From positions 1-8,241 of the forward strand of contig DAHUZD010000036.1 in the NCBI GenBank assembly GCA_027306745.1: a stretch of 8,241 nucleotides of DNA. The letters run 5' to 3'. This document shows positions 1 through 6,703 of the stretch, piece after piece. The stretch is from Acidobacteriaceae bacterium (GTDB lineage: Bacteria > Acidobacteriota > Terriglobia > Terriglobales > Acidobacteriaceae). The translations under genes were made by a program, and so were the position numbers. Every line of letters starts with the position of its first letter. Position 1 is the first letter of the stretch. The notes beneath the pieces are model-generated. The model did no database searches. It had not been told where the DNA came from and saw only the letters and a list, made by a program, of their open reading frames with translations.

Positions 1-82
1 AGGCCATCTGCATCCCGTATAGTCGAACATAGCGAGTATATCCCGCGCGCCATGCTCCAGGCCGCTGCGCGCCTGCTTTGTT

Positions 83-967
83 ATGTCCACCATTCCCACA
101 TCTGGTTCCTCCCTCGCCGCTGCCACGCCCGTGCAGTGGACGCTCACCCTCGCCTACGACGGAACGGACTTCCACGGCTGGCAAATCCAGCCCGGCCTGC
201 TGACCATCCAAGGCATTCTTTCCGCAGCCATCACCTCCATTACCGGAGAGCAAGTGCTGCCGCAAGGCTCTGGCCGCACCGATGCTGGAGTTCACGCTCT
301 CGGCCAGACGGCCAGCTTCGCCCTGCAAGCGCCCATCCCGGCAGAGAATCTGGTGCGCGCGCTCAACCGTGTGCTGCCCCCAGCCATCCGTGTGCTCGCC
401 GCGGAGCCGGTCCTGCCCGGCTTTCATGCCCGCCACAGCGCGATGGAAAAAACGTATCAGTACCGCATCTTCTCCGCGCAGGCAGGAGCCATCTGCCCGC
501 CGTTTCTGGCGCGCTTCGTTCATGTTTGCCCGTGGCCGCTGGACGTGGACGCCATGCATCATGCTGCGCAACTTGTGCTGGGCGAGCACGACTTCACCTC
601 CTTTGCCGCCGCTGACCCGGACCGCTCTGCGCGCGATGCAGCCCTGAACGCTGCGCCCGCCCCCGATGGCTCCCTCCATGGCCCGCTTCGCTCCGGCAAC
701 ATACGCACGATCTTCGAGTCGGGCTGGACGCGCAGCCCTGCAGACGCCGCGCTCACGCCAGAGCCGCTCCCTCTGCTTGGTTACACCGTTCGGGGCAATG
801 GCTTTTTGCATCACATGGTTCGCAATTTGGTGGGAACCTTCCTCGAAGTGGGACGCGGACGCTTGGCCCCCGGCGACGTGACCGGCATTCTGGCTGCGCG
901 CGACCGTTCTCAGGCAGGCCCCACCGCGCCAGCCTCCGGCCTGTTTCTGCTCCGCGTCGGATACTGA
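83..967 (+). CDS. truA: tRNA pseudouridine(38-40) synthase TruA
   Basis: TruA isomerises uridine to pseudouridine at positions 38-40 of the tRNA anticodon arm, in the cytoplasm. Seen in the 294-residue product: the N-terminal YDGTDFHGWQ block (25-34), the catalytic block GRTDAGVHA with nucleophile Asp67, the KTYQYR block (123-128), and the C-terminal GNGFLHHMVRN block (238-248), all in TruA order. It is somewhat longer than the roughly 250-270 residues usual for the family. The extra length is an N-terminal tail of about 17 residues and an Ala/Pro/Asp-rich insert around 177-204, just before NIRTI. Start choice: the frame is closed by TAG at 20-22 and holds no ATG, GTG or TTG before the ATG at 83. 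No clear Shine-Dalgarno sequence is visible. The 82 bases upstream could only hold the last few codons of a preceding gene on this strand (stops at 20-22 and 30-32). A TATAGT hexamer at 18-23 could be a -10 box, but any -35 would fall at or beyond the window edge. Confidence 0.97.
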   Translation: MSTIPTSGSSLAAATPVQWTLTLAYDGTDFHGWQIQPGLLTIQGILSAAITSITGEQVLPQGSGRTDAGVHALGQTASFALQAPIPAENLVRALNRVLPPAIRVLAAEPVLPGFHARHSAMEKTYQYRIFSAQAGAICPPFLARFVHVCPWPLDVDAMHHAAQLVLGEHDFTSFAAADPDRSARDAALNAAPAPDGSLHGPLRSGNIRTIFESGWTRSPADAALTPEPLPLLGYTVRGNGFLHHMVRNLVGTFLEVGRGRLAPGDVTGILAARDRSQAGPTAPASGLFLLRVGY

Positions 968-1049
968 GGCTTTTTCTGCCGGGCGCCCGCCCCATCCTTC
1001 GCGTAACCAGTGTGGGATCGAGCCCCCCCCACGCCTGCACGGTACCTTT

Positions 1050-1063
1050 GTGGAATTTTCCAC
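1050..1063. promoter_or_regulatory. short inverted repeat, possible operator upstream of the M20 peptidase
   Basis: GTGGAATTTTCCAC is a near-perfect palindrome (GTGGAA, two T, TTCCAC) in the 155-base gap between truA and the peptidase gene, ending about 60 bases before the peptidase start. The loop is too short for a good RNA hairpin, so a dimeric protein-binding site is the more natural reading. I recognise no known operator consensus and see no convincing -35/-10 pair in this gap. A second small palindrome, CGGGCGCCCG at 980-989, lies just after truA and may be chance in GC-rich DNA. Confidence 0.25.
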
Positions 1064-1122
1064 GGTTCCGCCCTGCTTTTTTCGCGCACCGCGCCCGTTT
1101 CGTGCGATGCTAGGGCTACCCC

Positions 1123-2400
1123 ATGCCGCAGACCTCATTACCCCCGGCGGCGCAAACCATCGGCCATTGGGCCGCACAGCCTGCCGTGCACCGCGCCTTC
1201 CAGTGGTTCCACCTGCAAGAGCCGCAGTTGCGCAGTTGGCAGCGTGAGATCGCCGCCATCGCCGCGCCGCCTTTTGCTGAAAGCGCTCGTGCTGAGTGGC
1301 TCTGCCAACGTTTTTTGGAGCTGGGCCTGCAAGGCGTGCACATCGACGCCCGCGGCAACGCGCTGGGTTGGCGTCCATCGGCTCTCGCCGATACTCCAAC
1401 GCACGCCGACGCCGCCACGCGGCCCTGCATTCTGCTCTCGGCACATCTAGATACCGTTTTTCCCGCTGAGGCCATGCACGCGCCTGTGGAGCAGGACTCC
1501 ATCCTTTTTGCGCCCAGCGTCTGCGACAACGCCTCTGGCCTGACAGCGCTTCTAGGCCTGGCTGCCGCGCTTCGCTCCGCCCAGTTGCATCCAGAAACAG
1601 ACATCCTTTTCGCAGGCAACGTTGGCGAAGAGGGTGAAGGCAATCTGCGCGGCATGCGCTATCTGTTTTCAGAGTCGCCCCTGCGCCAGCGCATCGCCGC
1701 CGCGCTGATCGTGGATGGAGCCGGTGTGGATACCATCGTCACCGAAGGCTTGGGCAGCCGCCGTTTTCGCGTCTCCATCACCGGCCCAGGCGGCCATTCA
1801 TGGAGCGATGCAGGCGCTCCCAACCCGGTGCTGGCCCTGGCCGCAGCTCTGGTGGAAATCAACCGGATGCAACTGCCCAGCCAGCCCCGCTCGGCTTGGA
1901 ATGTGGGCCGCATCGAAGGCGGCAGCGCCATCAATTCCATTCCAGAACACGCCGAGGCCCGCATCGATCTGCGCTCCACCGACAGCGATCAGCTTCTGAT
2001 AATGGAACACCCCTTGCGCACCGCCGTGGCTGAAACCGTGGCCGCCAGCAACCACGCTGCGGGCGATCCGCACCCGGACCTGCAACTGCGCTTCGCCATC
2101 GACTGCATCGGCGAGCGTCCCGCCGCCAGCCTTCCTCAGGACGCGCCCCTGCTCTCATTGGTACAGGCCGTCGACCGGCATTTCGGCATTCGCAGCGAAC
2201 AGCGCACGGCCTCTACCGATGCCAACATTCCCCTGGCCCTCGGCATTCCCGCCGTCTGCCTGGGCAGCGGAGGCACAGGCGGCGGCATCCATACACGCGA
2301 GGAATGGTACGACGCTACGGGCCGCGACCTCGGCCTGCGCCGCATCCTGCTGCTGCTGCTCTCCCTGGCGCAAGCCCTGCCGCACTCGCTTGCCATCTAA
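1123..2400 (+). CDS. M20-family zinc metallopeptidase (PepT/carboxypeptidase-like)
   Basis: Predicted two-zinc peptidase or amidohydrolase of the M20 clan, 425 residues, cytoplasmic: no signal peptide or membrane segment is visible. All the expected metal and catalytic residues can be read. SAHLDT gives His108 and Asp110; CDNASG gives bridging Asp135; VGEEGEG gives general base Glu169 and metal ligand Glu170; VDGAG gives Asp198; GIHTREEW near the C-terminus gives His390. GPGGHSW, after the first metal half, marks the start of the inserted dimerisation (lid) domain, and EGGSAINSIPEHAEARIDLR is typical of that domain. The family includes tripeptide aminopeptidase, carboxypeptidase G2, desuccinylases and acylases. 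The substrate cannot be decided here, though the GEEGEGNLRG block looks like the PepT-like branch. The ATG at 1123 has a weak AGGG seven bases upstream. The gene is 155 bases after truA and ends 126 bases before the protease gene, so it may be its own unit. Confidence 0.9.
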   Translation: MPQTSLPPAAQTIGHWAAQPAVHRAFQWFHLQEPQLRSWQREIAAIAAPPFAESARAEWLCQRFLELGLQGVHIDARGNALGWRPSALADTPTHADAATRPCILLSAHLDTVFPAEAMHAPVEQDSILFAPSVCDNASGLTALLGLAAALRSAQLHPETDILFAGNVGEEGEGNLRGMRYLFSESPLRQRIAAALIVDGAGVDTIVTEGLGSRRFRVSITGPGGHSWSDAGAPNPVLALAAALVEINRMQLPSQPRSAWNVGRIEGGSAINSIPEHAEARIDLRSTDSDQLLIMEHPLRTAVAETVAASNHAAGDPHPDLQLRFAIDCIGERPAASLPQDAPLLSLVQAVDRHFGIRSEQRTASTDANIPLALGIPAVCLGSGGTGGGIHTREEWYDATGRDLGLRRILLLLLSLAQALPHSLAI

Positions 2401-2467
2401 CGTTTTTCCACCGCATCCGTCCAAGGGAATGGCTGCCGCAGTTGCCGCTTGGGCCCCTTCTGGCGCG

Positions 2468-2473
2468 TATACT
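2468..2473 (+). promoter_or_regulatory. candidate -10 box for the Do protease gene
   Basis: TATACT matches the sigma-70 -10 consensus at five of six positions and lies 53 bases before the protease ATG at 2527, a reasonable leader length. No good -35 is found at 16-18 bases: TTGCCG at 2442-2447 would need a 20-base spacer. The promoter is therefore either activator-dependent or this is a chance match. I also looked for an envelope-stress (sigma-E type) promoter, as htrA genes often have, and saw no convincing one. Confidence 0.35.
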
Positions 2474-2526
2474 GTTGCTGGCCGCACGCACCCGCAGTTT
2501 GGCACGTTTACACATCCCGAGGTTCG

Positions 2527-4146
2527 ATGAAAAATATGAAAGCACTGCTCGCCCGGTTTCGCTCCCGCAGCCTCTCGTTCACCTTTACGATTCTCGCCAC
2601 GCTTTCCGCTGGCATCTTACTCGGCTCCGTGATGGCCCACGACGTCCACGGCAAGGAGGCCTCTGGCAGCTCCGCCGATGCGACACCGCTGCAAATTCCT
2701 GACCCGGTCAAGCTCTCCACCGCTTTCTCACAGATCGCCAAGGAGGTCGGCCCCGCCGTTGTGAACATCAATACGGAGTCACTTCCGAAGAATCCTCCCC
2801 GCGGCGCGCAGGGCGGCAATCAAGGCAACTTTCAGGATTTCTTCAATCACTTCTTCGGGGAGCCGGGGCCGGGCGCTCCCGGCGCTCCCGATGAGGGCCA
2901 GGGTGGTGGTGACGAAGGCGGCGACGGCCCCGGCGGCGGTATGCGCCAGTCTCTAGGCTCCGGCTTCATCGTGGATCCGCGCGGCTACATCCTCACCAAC
3001 AACCACGTCATTGACCACGCCGACAAAATCTTTGTCCGCCTGGCCACCGACCCCGAAGGCGATCCGGGACGCCCCGCCAAGCTGATCGGCACCGACAAGG
3101 CCACCGACATCGCCGTCATCAAGATTGAAACCAATGCCCCGCTGCCCACCGTCAAGATGGGCAACTCCGACGGCGTCGGCATCGGCGACTGGGCCGTCGC
3201 CATCGGCAGCCCCTTCGGCCTCCAGCAGACCGTCACTGCGGGCATCATCTCTTCAAAAAATCGCTCCATCGAACCAGGCACACCCGGCGAGTTCCAGCAC
3301 TTCCTGCAAACCGACGCGGCCATCAATCCCGGCAACTCCGGCGGTCCGCTGGTCAACATGGCCGGTCAGGTGATCGGCGTCAACACGGCCATCTACACGC
3401 AGTCGGCTGGCAATCAAGGCATCGGCTTCGCCATGCCCTCGAACACAGTCATCAGCGTCTATAACCAGCTCATCGGGCCAGCACACAAGGTTGTCCGCGG
3501 CTCCATCGGCATCACCTTCCAGCCGCAACAGTCTCTGTCGAGCGCCGTTGAACGCGTCTATGGATTCAAGAACGGCGTCATCATCAGCTCCGTGCAGCCC
3601 GGCTTCCCGGCAGACAAAGCTGGCCTGAAACCCGGCGACATCATCACCGAGATCGATGGTCGCCCCATTGAGAATGGCGACGATCTGGTCAACGACATTG
3701 CCGAGCGTAAGCCCGGCTCGACCGCCCAGATCAGCTACATCCGCAATGGTGAGCACAAAACCGCCACCGTCACCATCGCCGACCGCGCCAAAATGATCGC
3801 GGCGTTGGGTGGAGGCGGCGGCGAAGGCTCCGGTCCCGGTGCGTCCAACAGCCAGGGCCGCCTCGGACTCAGCGTCCGCAACGTCCCTGAGGATATGGCC
3901 GGCAAACTCGGCATCTCCGGCGGCGTGCTCATTGAAGCCATCCGGCCCGGTTCCTTTGCCGATGAGCTGCAACTGCTCAAGCCCGGCCTCATCATCCTGC
4001 AAGTCAACCGCAAGCCGGTCGCCAGCGTCAGCCAGTTCCAAGACGCCATTGGCTCTCTCAAGCCCGGCGATGATGTTGTCTTCATGGTTACGGACCCGCA
4101 GGATAAATCCCACGCCAACACTTACGTGGGCGGGACAATGCCATAA
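2527..4146 (+). CDS. htrA: HtrA/Do-family periplasmic serine protease with two PDZ domains
   Basis: Predicted membrane-anchored or secreted serine endopeptidase/chaperone for envelope protein quality control, 539 residues. Order: basic N-terminus, one hydrophobic segment at about 17-36 (signal anchor or uncleaved signal), trypsin-like domain at about 60-300, PDZ1 at about 325-418, a Gly/Ser linker at about 428-443, PDZ2 at about 444-535. The catalytic triad is complete: His160 in TNNHVI, Asp194 in ATDIAVI, Ser271 in NPGNSGGP. Residues 111-138, where the LA loop of DegP-type proteases lies, are half glycine with Pro, Asp and Glu and no bulky residue. Start choice: the frame is open further up, to an ATG at 2449, but that would add 26 unrelated residues before the signal segment. 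The ATG at 2527 has GAGG four bases upstream and gives a normal N-terminus; an ATG at 2536 is a minor alternative. The architecture matches DegP/DegQ/MucD; which one cannot be settled. A strong terminator follows. Confidence 0.95.
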   Translation: MKNMKALLARFRSRSLSFTFTILATLSAGILLGSVMAHDVHGKEASGSSADATPLQIPDPVKLSTAFSQIAKEVGPAVVNINTESLPKNPPRGAQGGNQGNFQDFFNHFFGEPGPGAPGAPDEGQGGGDEGGDGPGGGMRQSLGSGFIVDPRGYILTNNHVIDHADKIFVRLATDPEGDPGRPAKLIGTDKATDIAVIKIETNAPLPTVKMGNSDGVGIGDWAVAIGSPFGLQQTVTAGIISSKNRSIEPGTPGEFQHFLQTDAAINPGNSGGPLVNMAGQVIGVNTAIYTQSAGNQGIGFAMPSNTVISVYNQLIGPAHKVVRGSIGITFQPQQSLSSAVERVYGFKNGVIISSVQPGFPADKAGLKPGDIITEIDGRPIENGDDLVNDIAERKPGSTAQISYIRNGEHKTATVTIADRAKMIAALGGGGGEGSGPGASNSQGRLGLSVRNVPEDMAGKLGISGGVLIEAIRPGSFADELQLLKPGLIILQVNRKPVASVSQFQDAIGSLKPGDDVVFMVTDPQDKSHANTYVGGTMP

Positions 4147-4169
4147 ATAACCACAAGAAAATCAACAGG

Positions 4170-4219
4170 AAAGCATATTGGGCGCTCGCGGGAAATCCGG
4201 GGTGCCCAATGTGCTTTTT
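4170..4219 (+). terminator. Rho-independent terminator after the Do protease gene
   Basis: AAAGCATATTGGGC (4170-4183) pairs with GCCCAATGTGCTTT (4204-4217) over 14 positions with a single U-G wobble. The loop is 20 bases and can itself form a small CGG/CCG pairing. The right arm runs into a five-T tract (4215-4219). It begins 23 bases after the protease stop and ends 51 bases before the next start codon. The stem is long and the U run short, so termination is the best reading. The left flank is A-rich, so it could also act on minus-strand transcription. Confidence 0.85.
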
Positions 4220-4262
4220 GGCTCATCTCCGGTTGCGCCCACCTCTGAATCGGCATATCCTT

Positions 4263-4269
4263 GGAGAGG
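4263..4269 (+). promoter_or_regulatory. ribosome binding site that sets the start of the peptidoglycan-binding protein
   Basis: GGAGAGG is the best Shine-Dalgarno match in the window. Its GGAG ends four bases before the ATG at 4271. It supports 4271 over the in-frame TTG at 4178, which lies inside the terminator stem, and over the ATG at 4307. Confidence 0.6.
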
Positions 4270-4270
4270 T

Positions 4271-4732
4271 ATGTATTGCTGTTCTGCCTTGAGACGTAGG
4301 GTTCGCATGGCTGTATGCGTGTTCTGCGCGACTTTCGTTTTGTTCTCTCTTTCTTTGCCTGCCTCGGCCACGCGCGTGCGCCGTCAGGCAACGGCGGGCC
4401 ATTGGCGCAAACATCGCCATAAAAAACATAAGGTGCAGGGCCAGCGCGCCATTGATCCTCAGCGCGCCGCAGAGATTCAAGCCGCTCTGATCCGCGAGCA
4501 TTACCTGAAGGGCAACGCCACCGGCGCTTGGGACGCACAGACGCAGGCCGCCATGCAGAAATTCCAGGCTGACAACGGCTGGCAGACGAAGGTGACCCCG
4601 GACGCGCGCGCGCTCATCAAACTCGGCCTCGGCCCCAAACAGGATGAAGGCGAATACGCATCCTCCAAGGTGCTGGCCCACCCAACAGACTCCGCCAGCA
4701 CGCTGAACACCTCCACCTCTCTGACGCAGTAG
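4271..4732 (+). CDS. small secreted peptidoglycan-binding-domain protein
   Basis: Predicted exported protein of 153 residues carrying a single PG_binding_1-like domain and no visible enzyme domain. Residues 1-33 look like a signal peptide: basic RRRVR (8-12), a hydrophobic core at 14-29, and an ASA cleavage motif at 31-33. Next comes a very basic linker (35-54) rich in His, Lys and Arg, including four His at 44, 48, 50 and 53. The three-helix peptidoglycan-binding repeat covers about 62-121, recognisable by AAEIQAAL, the GAWDAQTQAAM turn, KFQADNGW and ALIKLGLGP. A Ser/Thr-rich tail ends it. Inferred role: a wall-associated structural or accessory protein. It follows the protease gene but is separated from it by a strong terminator, so it probably has its own promoter, though I see no convincing one in 4220-4260. 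The start at 4271 is preferred because it supplies the basic n-region that the alternative at 4307 lacks. Confidence 0.82.
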   Translation: MYCCSALRRRVRMAVCVFCATFVLFSLSLPASATRVRRQATAGHWRKHRHKKHKVQGQRAIDPQRAAEIQAALIREHYLKGNATGAWDAQTQAAMQKFQADNGWQTKVTPDARALIKLGLGPKQDEGEYASSKVLAHPTDSASTLNTSTSLTQ

Positions 4733-4798
4733 CCATCGATCCCAAACATCCTCCTTGGACTGCGCTTCTCCTGCATGATGACTACTCCGTATCTGCCG

Positions 4799-4826
4799 TT
4801 GAGCAGTGCAGTAGATTCAGTACAAT
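4799..4826 (+). promoter_or_regulatory. sigma-70-like promoter for the GT-C glycosyltransferase gene
   Basis: TTGAGC (4799-4804) and TACAAT (4821-4826) are separated by 16 bases, matching the consensus hexamers at four and five of six positions. This is the best promoter match in the window and lies in the 140-base gap after the peptidoglycan-binding gene. Transcription would begin near 4833, leaving a leader of about 40 bases before the ATG at 4873. Confidence 0.55.
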
Positions 4827-4872
4827 GCTGGCAGCGCACCGCACACAAAATTCTCGTGCCGCGCATCTTCCC

Positions 4873-6690
4873 ATGCACGCAAAACCATCCCCATCCAATC
4901 CGCAATCTTTTTTGTCCCGCTGGGCACCTGCACTCTACGCCGCCTGCATGGCGCTCATCATGCTCGGCTACGTCCGATATGCGCCCTACCAAACCGATTG
5001 GGATGGCGTCACGTACATGGACATCGCCAGCGCCATACTGCATGGCCGCTGGCATCTGGTGGTGAATGCCTATTGGGGGCCGGGCTATCCGGCATTGCTC
5101 GCTCTGGGCAAATGGGTAAGCCACGCAAACCGCGTGCAAGAATTGCGCGCGTTTTATTTCGTCAACTACTGCATTGTTCTCGCATCCATCGCCTGTGCAA
5201 CTTTTTTTGTGCGGTCATTGCAGCGCGTGCGCATGACTCTGGCCAACTTGGAGCACACGGTTACGCAGTGGGCCATCTCATCCCCACTGCTGCATCTGGC
5301 CACATACGCGCTGCTTTTTCTCGCTTGGCTCGGCCCCATCAGTCCAGATAATGTTCGCGTCGATGGGCTGTATGCAAGCCTTCTCTTACTGGCCTTCGGC
5401 TGCCTGCTGCGCCTGGCGGTGCAAGGCGGGTTTTGGGCAGCCGCTGGTTTGGGATTTGCTTTCGGCGCTGCCTATCTTGTCAAATCTCCCGCCTTCATTC
5501 TGGCTCTTATCGCAGTCGGCGCGCTTCTTGTCTATTGGAAATTGCAGTCTGCACCCAAACGTGCATATCTCATGCTGCTGTCTACCGCTGCCGTTTTTGC
5601 TGCCCTGGCCGGCCCATATATCGTCGCCATTTCCATGCAAAAACATCGCTTGGATCTGGGCGATTCGGGCCGCTTGAACTATGCTTGGTGTGTTTCGGCA
5701 ACGGGCCGTTACCATCTGCTCCAGAACCAGACGGAGCGCTTCGGCCGAGCCTCAGTGCATCTCATCCATCCAGAAACAGAGTTGCTCGCCAACCCGGTTG
5801 TTGTCGCATTCCCACACTTTGCCCATGCCACCTACCCCATCTGGTTTGATCCCAGCTATTGGAATGAAGGTGTGCAGCCGCACTTCAGTATCGCGCTACC
5901 ATTTCGAAATCTTTTGCGACAATTGCATCCGGTCGAACGCTTCGTCATTTTGCAATTGCTAGCGTTGTCCGCGCTCGCTCTCTGCTTCCTGTTCAAAATA
6001 CGCATTACATCCAGCCCGTCTGCGCATCGGATTGTTTCTGTATTGGTTGGAATTTTTCTGCTGAATTTTTTCCTGTTTGTCCTCGTCCATTTTGAGGATC
6101 GGTATATCCTCGGCCCTTATTGGGCTGCATGGATCGGCACGCTGGCATTTTTGGTTGCACCCCAAGATGCCCAAACTGATTTGGGTTTTGCGCGCGGCAT
6201 CACCCTATTCTTCGCCATCAGCGTGGCTGCATTCGCTTTGCAGACGGTGATGCAATTGCGCGAAAAAGCGATTTGGAATGATCAGCCGGTTGGCTGGTTC
6301 AATCTGCAAGAATTGCACGCCGCGCAGGCATTGGAAAAATCAGGAGTCCCTCCTGATGCGCACCTCGCCTGCTTCCATGCCTGCGATTCTGGCGCTTACT
6401 GGGCGCGCTTGGCCTCAATGCACGTTACGGCGGAAATCTACGATGAGCGCTACATGCGCGATGCGGGCCATCCTGCACAGGAGTGGCGCAGCCTGCCCAA
6501 CAAGCCTGAGATTCTCGCAGCCTTGCACACGGTGGGCATCCCCGGAATCGTAGGCAGATTCCATACGCAGCCTGCGGAAGACGCCACCCTCCCGGAGCGT
6601 TGGCAACATTTGGCCGGGGACTATTACTGGCTGCCCACGCAGGCGCCAGTCACGCAGACGCCAGCCGCGCCACAGTCTGCTGCCCGCTAA
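4873..6690 (+). CDS. GT-C-fold membrane glycosyltransferase (ArnT/PMT-like, family 39 type)
   Basis: Predicted integral membrane protein of 605 residues with about eleven membrane segments (near 17-35, 95-113, 138-155, 164-182, 186-201, 206-222, 231-253, 357-375, 386-405, 411-428, 443-461). It has a large outside loop (254-356) and a soluble C-terminal part (about 465-605). Family signs: an acidic first loop DWDGVTY, with Asp42 and Asp44 where GT-C enzymes place the catalytic Asp; YWGPGYP (67-73), like the substrate-side Pro motif; YLVKSP (201-206), like the LxKxP motif; and EDRYILGP (408-415), like the RYLLP motif. Such enzymes move a sugar from a polyprenyl-phosphate donor to lipid, glycan or protein on the outer face of the membrane. 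Donor and acceptor are unknown, and no partner synthase is in the window. An upstream in-frame ATG at 4825 would add 16 residues but overlaps the -10 box. Neither start has a clear Shine-Dalgarno sequence. Base composition is more AT-rich than in the neighbours. Confidence 0.78.
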   Translation: MHAKPSPSNPQSFLSRWAPALYAACMALIMLGYVRYAPYQTDWDGVTYMDIASAILHGRWHLVVNAYWGPGYPALLALGKWVSHANRVQELRAFYFVNYCIVLASIACATFFVRSLQRVRMTLANLEHTVTQWAISSPLLHLATYALLFLAWLGPISPDNVRVDGLYASLLLLAFGCLLRLAVQGGFWAAAGLGFAFGAAYLVKSPAFILALIAVGALLVYWKLQSAPKRAYLMLLSTAAVFAALAGPYIVAISMQKHRLDLGDSGRLNYAWCVSATGRYHLLQNQTERFGRASVHLIHPETELLANPVVVAFPHFAHATYPIWFDPSYWNEGVQPHFSIALPFRNLLRQLHPVERFVILQLLALSALALCFLFKIRITSSPSAHRIVSVLVGIFLLNFFLFVLVHFEDRYILGPYWAAWIGTLAFLVAPQDAQTDLGFARGITLFFAISVAAFALQTVMQLREKAIWNDQPVGWFNLQELHAAQALEKSGVPPDAHLACFHACDSGAYWARLASMHVTAEIYDERYMRDAGHPAQEWRSLPNKPEILAALHTVGIPGIVGRFHTQPAEDATLPERWQHLAGDYYWLPTQAPVTQTPAAPQSAAR

Positions 6691-6703
6691 GGCTGCGGCC
6701 TTA
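6688..6703. repeat. palindrome joining the stop codons of two convergent genes
   Basis: TAAGGCTGCGGCCTTA forms a perfect six-base-pair stem with a TGCG loop. The left TAA is the stop of the glycosyltransferase gene, and the right TTA is the minus-strand TAA stop of lysA. With only 10 bases between the two coding regions, this hairpin is the sole candidate for a shared terminator. It lacks a T tract on either side, so it is not a canonical intrinsic one. Confidence 0.6.

Noticed and set aside
45..72. GCGCGC inverted pair (45-50 and 67-72) just before the truA start
   Set aside because: Only six self-complementary GC bases with a 16-base loop; expected by chance in GC-rich DNA.
52..615. 187-residue open frame overlapping truA on the plus strand
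   Set aside because: It is rich in Arg, His, Pro and Ala with no recognisable motif, and overlaps truA, whose catalytic motifs are certain. It is a GC-rich shadow frame.
1023..1030. run of eight C in the truA-peptidase gap
   Set aside because: Considered as a phase-variable tract, but it is about 90 bases from the peptidase start, is not in a promoter spacer I can identify, and is short.
1116..1655. 179-residue antisense frame opposite the M20 peptidase
   Set aside because: Ser/Arg/Ala-rich translation without motifs; the plus strand carries all the M20 metal ligands.
3253..4113. 286-residue open frame antisense to the Do protease
   Set aside because: Long antisense frames are common opposite GC-rich genes. 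The translation is Asp/Gly/Ala-rich with no domain, and the plus-strand gene has a full catalytic triad and two PDZ domains.
4775..5065. 96-residue plus-strand frame starting ATG ATG before the glycosyltransferase
   Set aside because: No ribosome site or recognisable domain, and it overlaps the glycosyltransferase N-terminus in another frame.
4501..5139. 212-residue minus-strand frame spanning the gap before the glycosyltransferase
   Set aside because: It crosses from the peptidoglycan-binding gene through the gap into the glycosyltransferase without any motif or ribosome site. The two flanking plus-strand genes and the promoter explain the region better.
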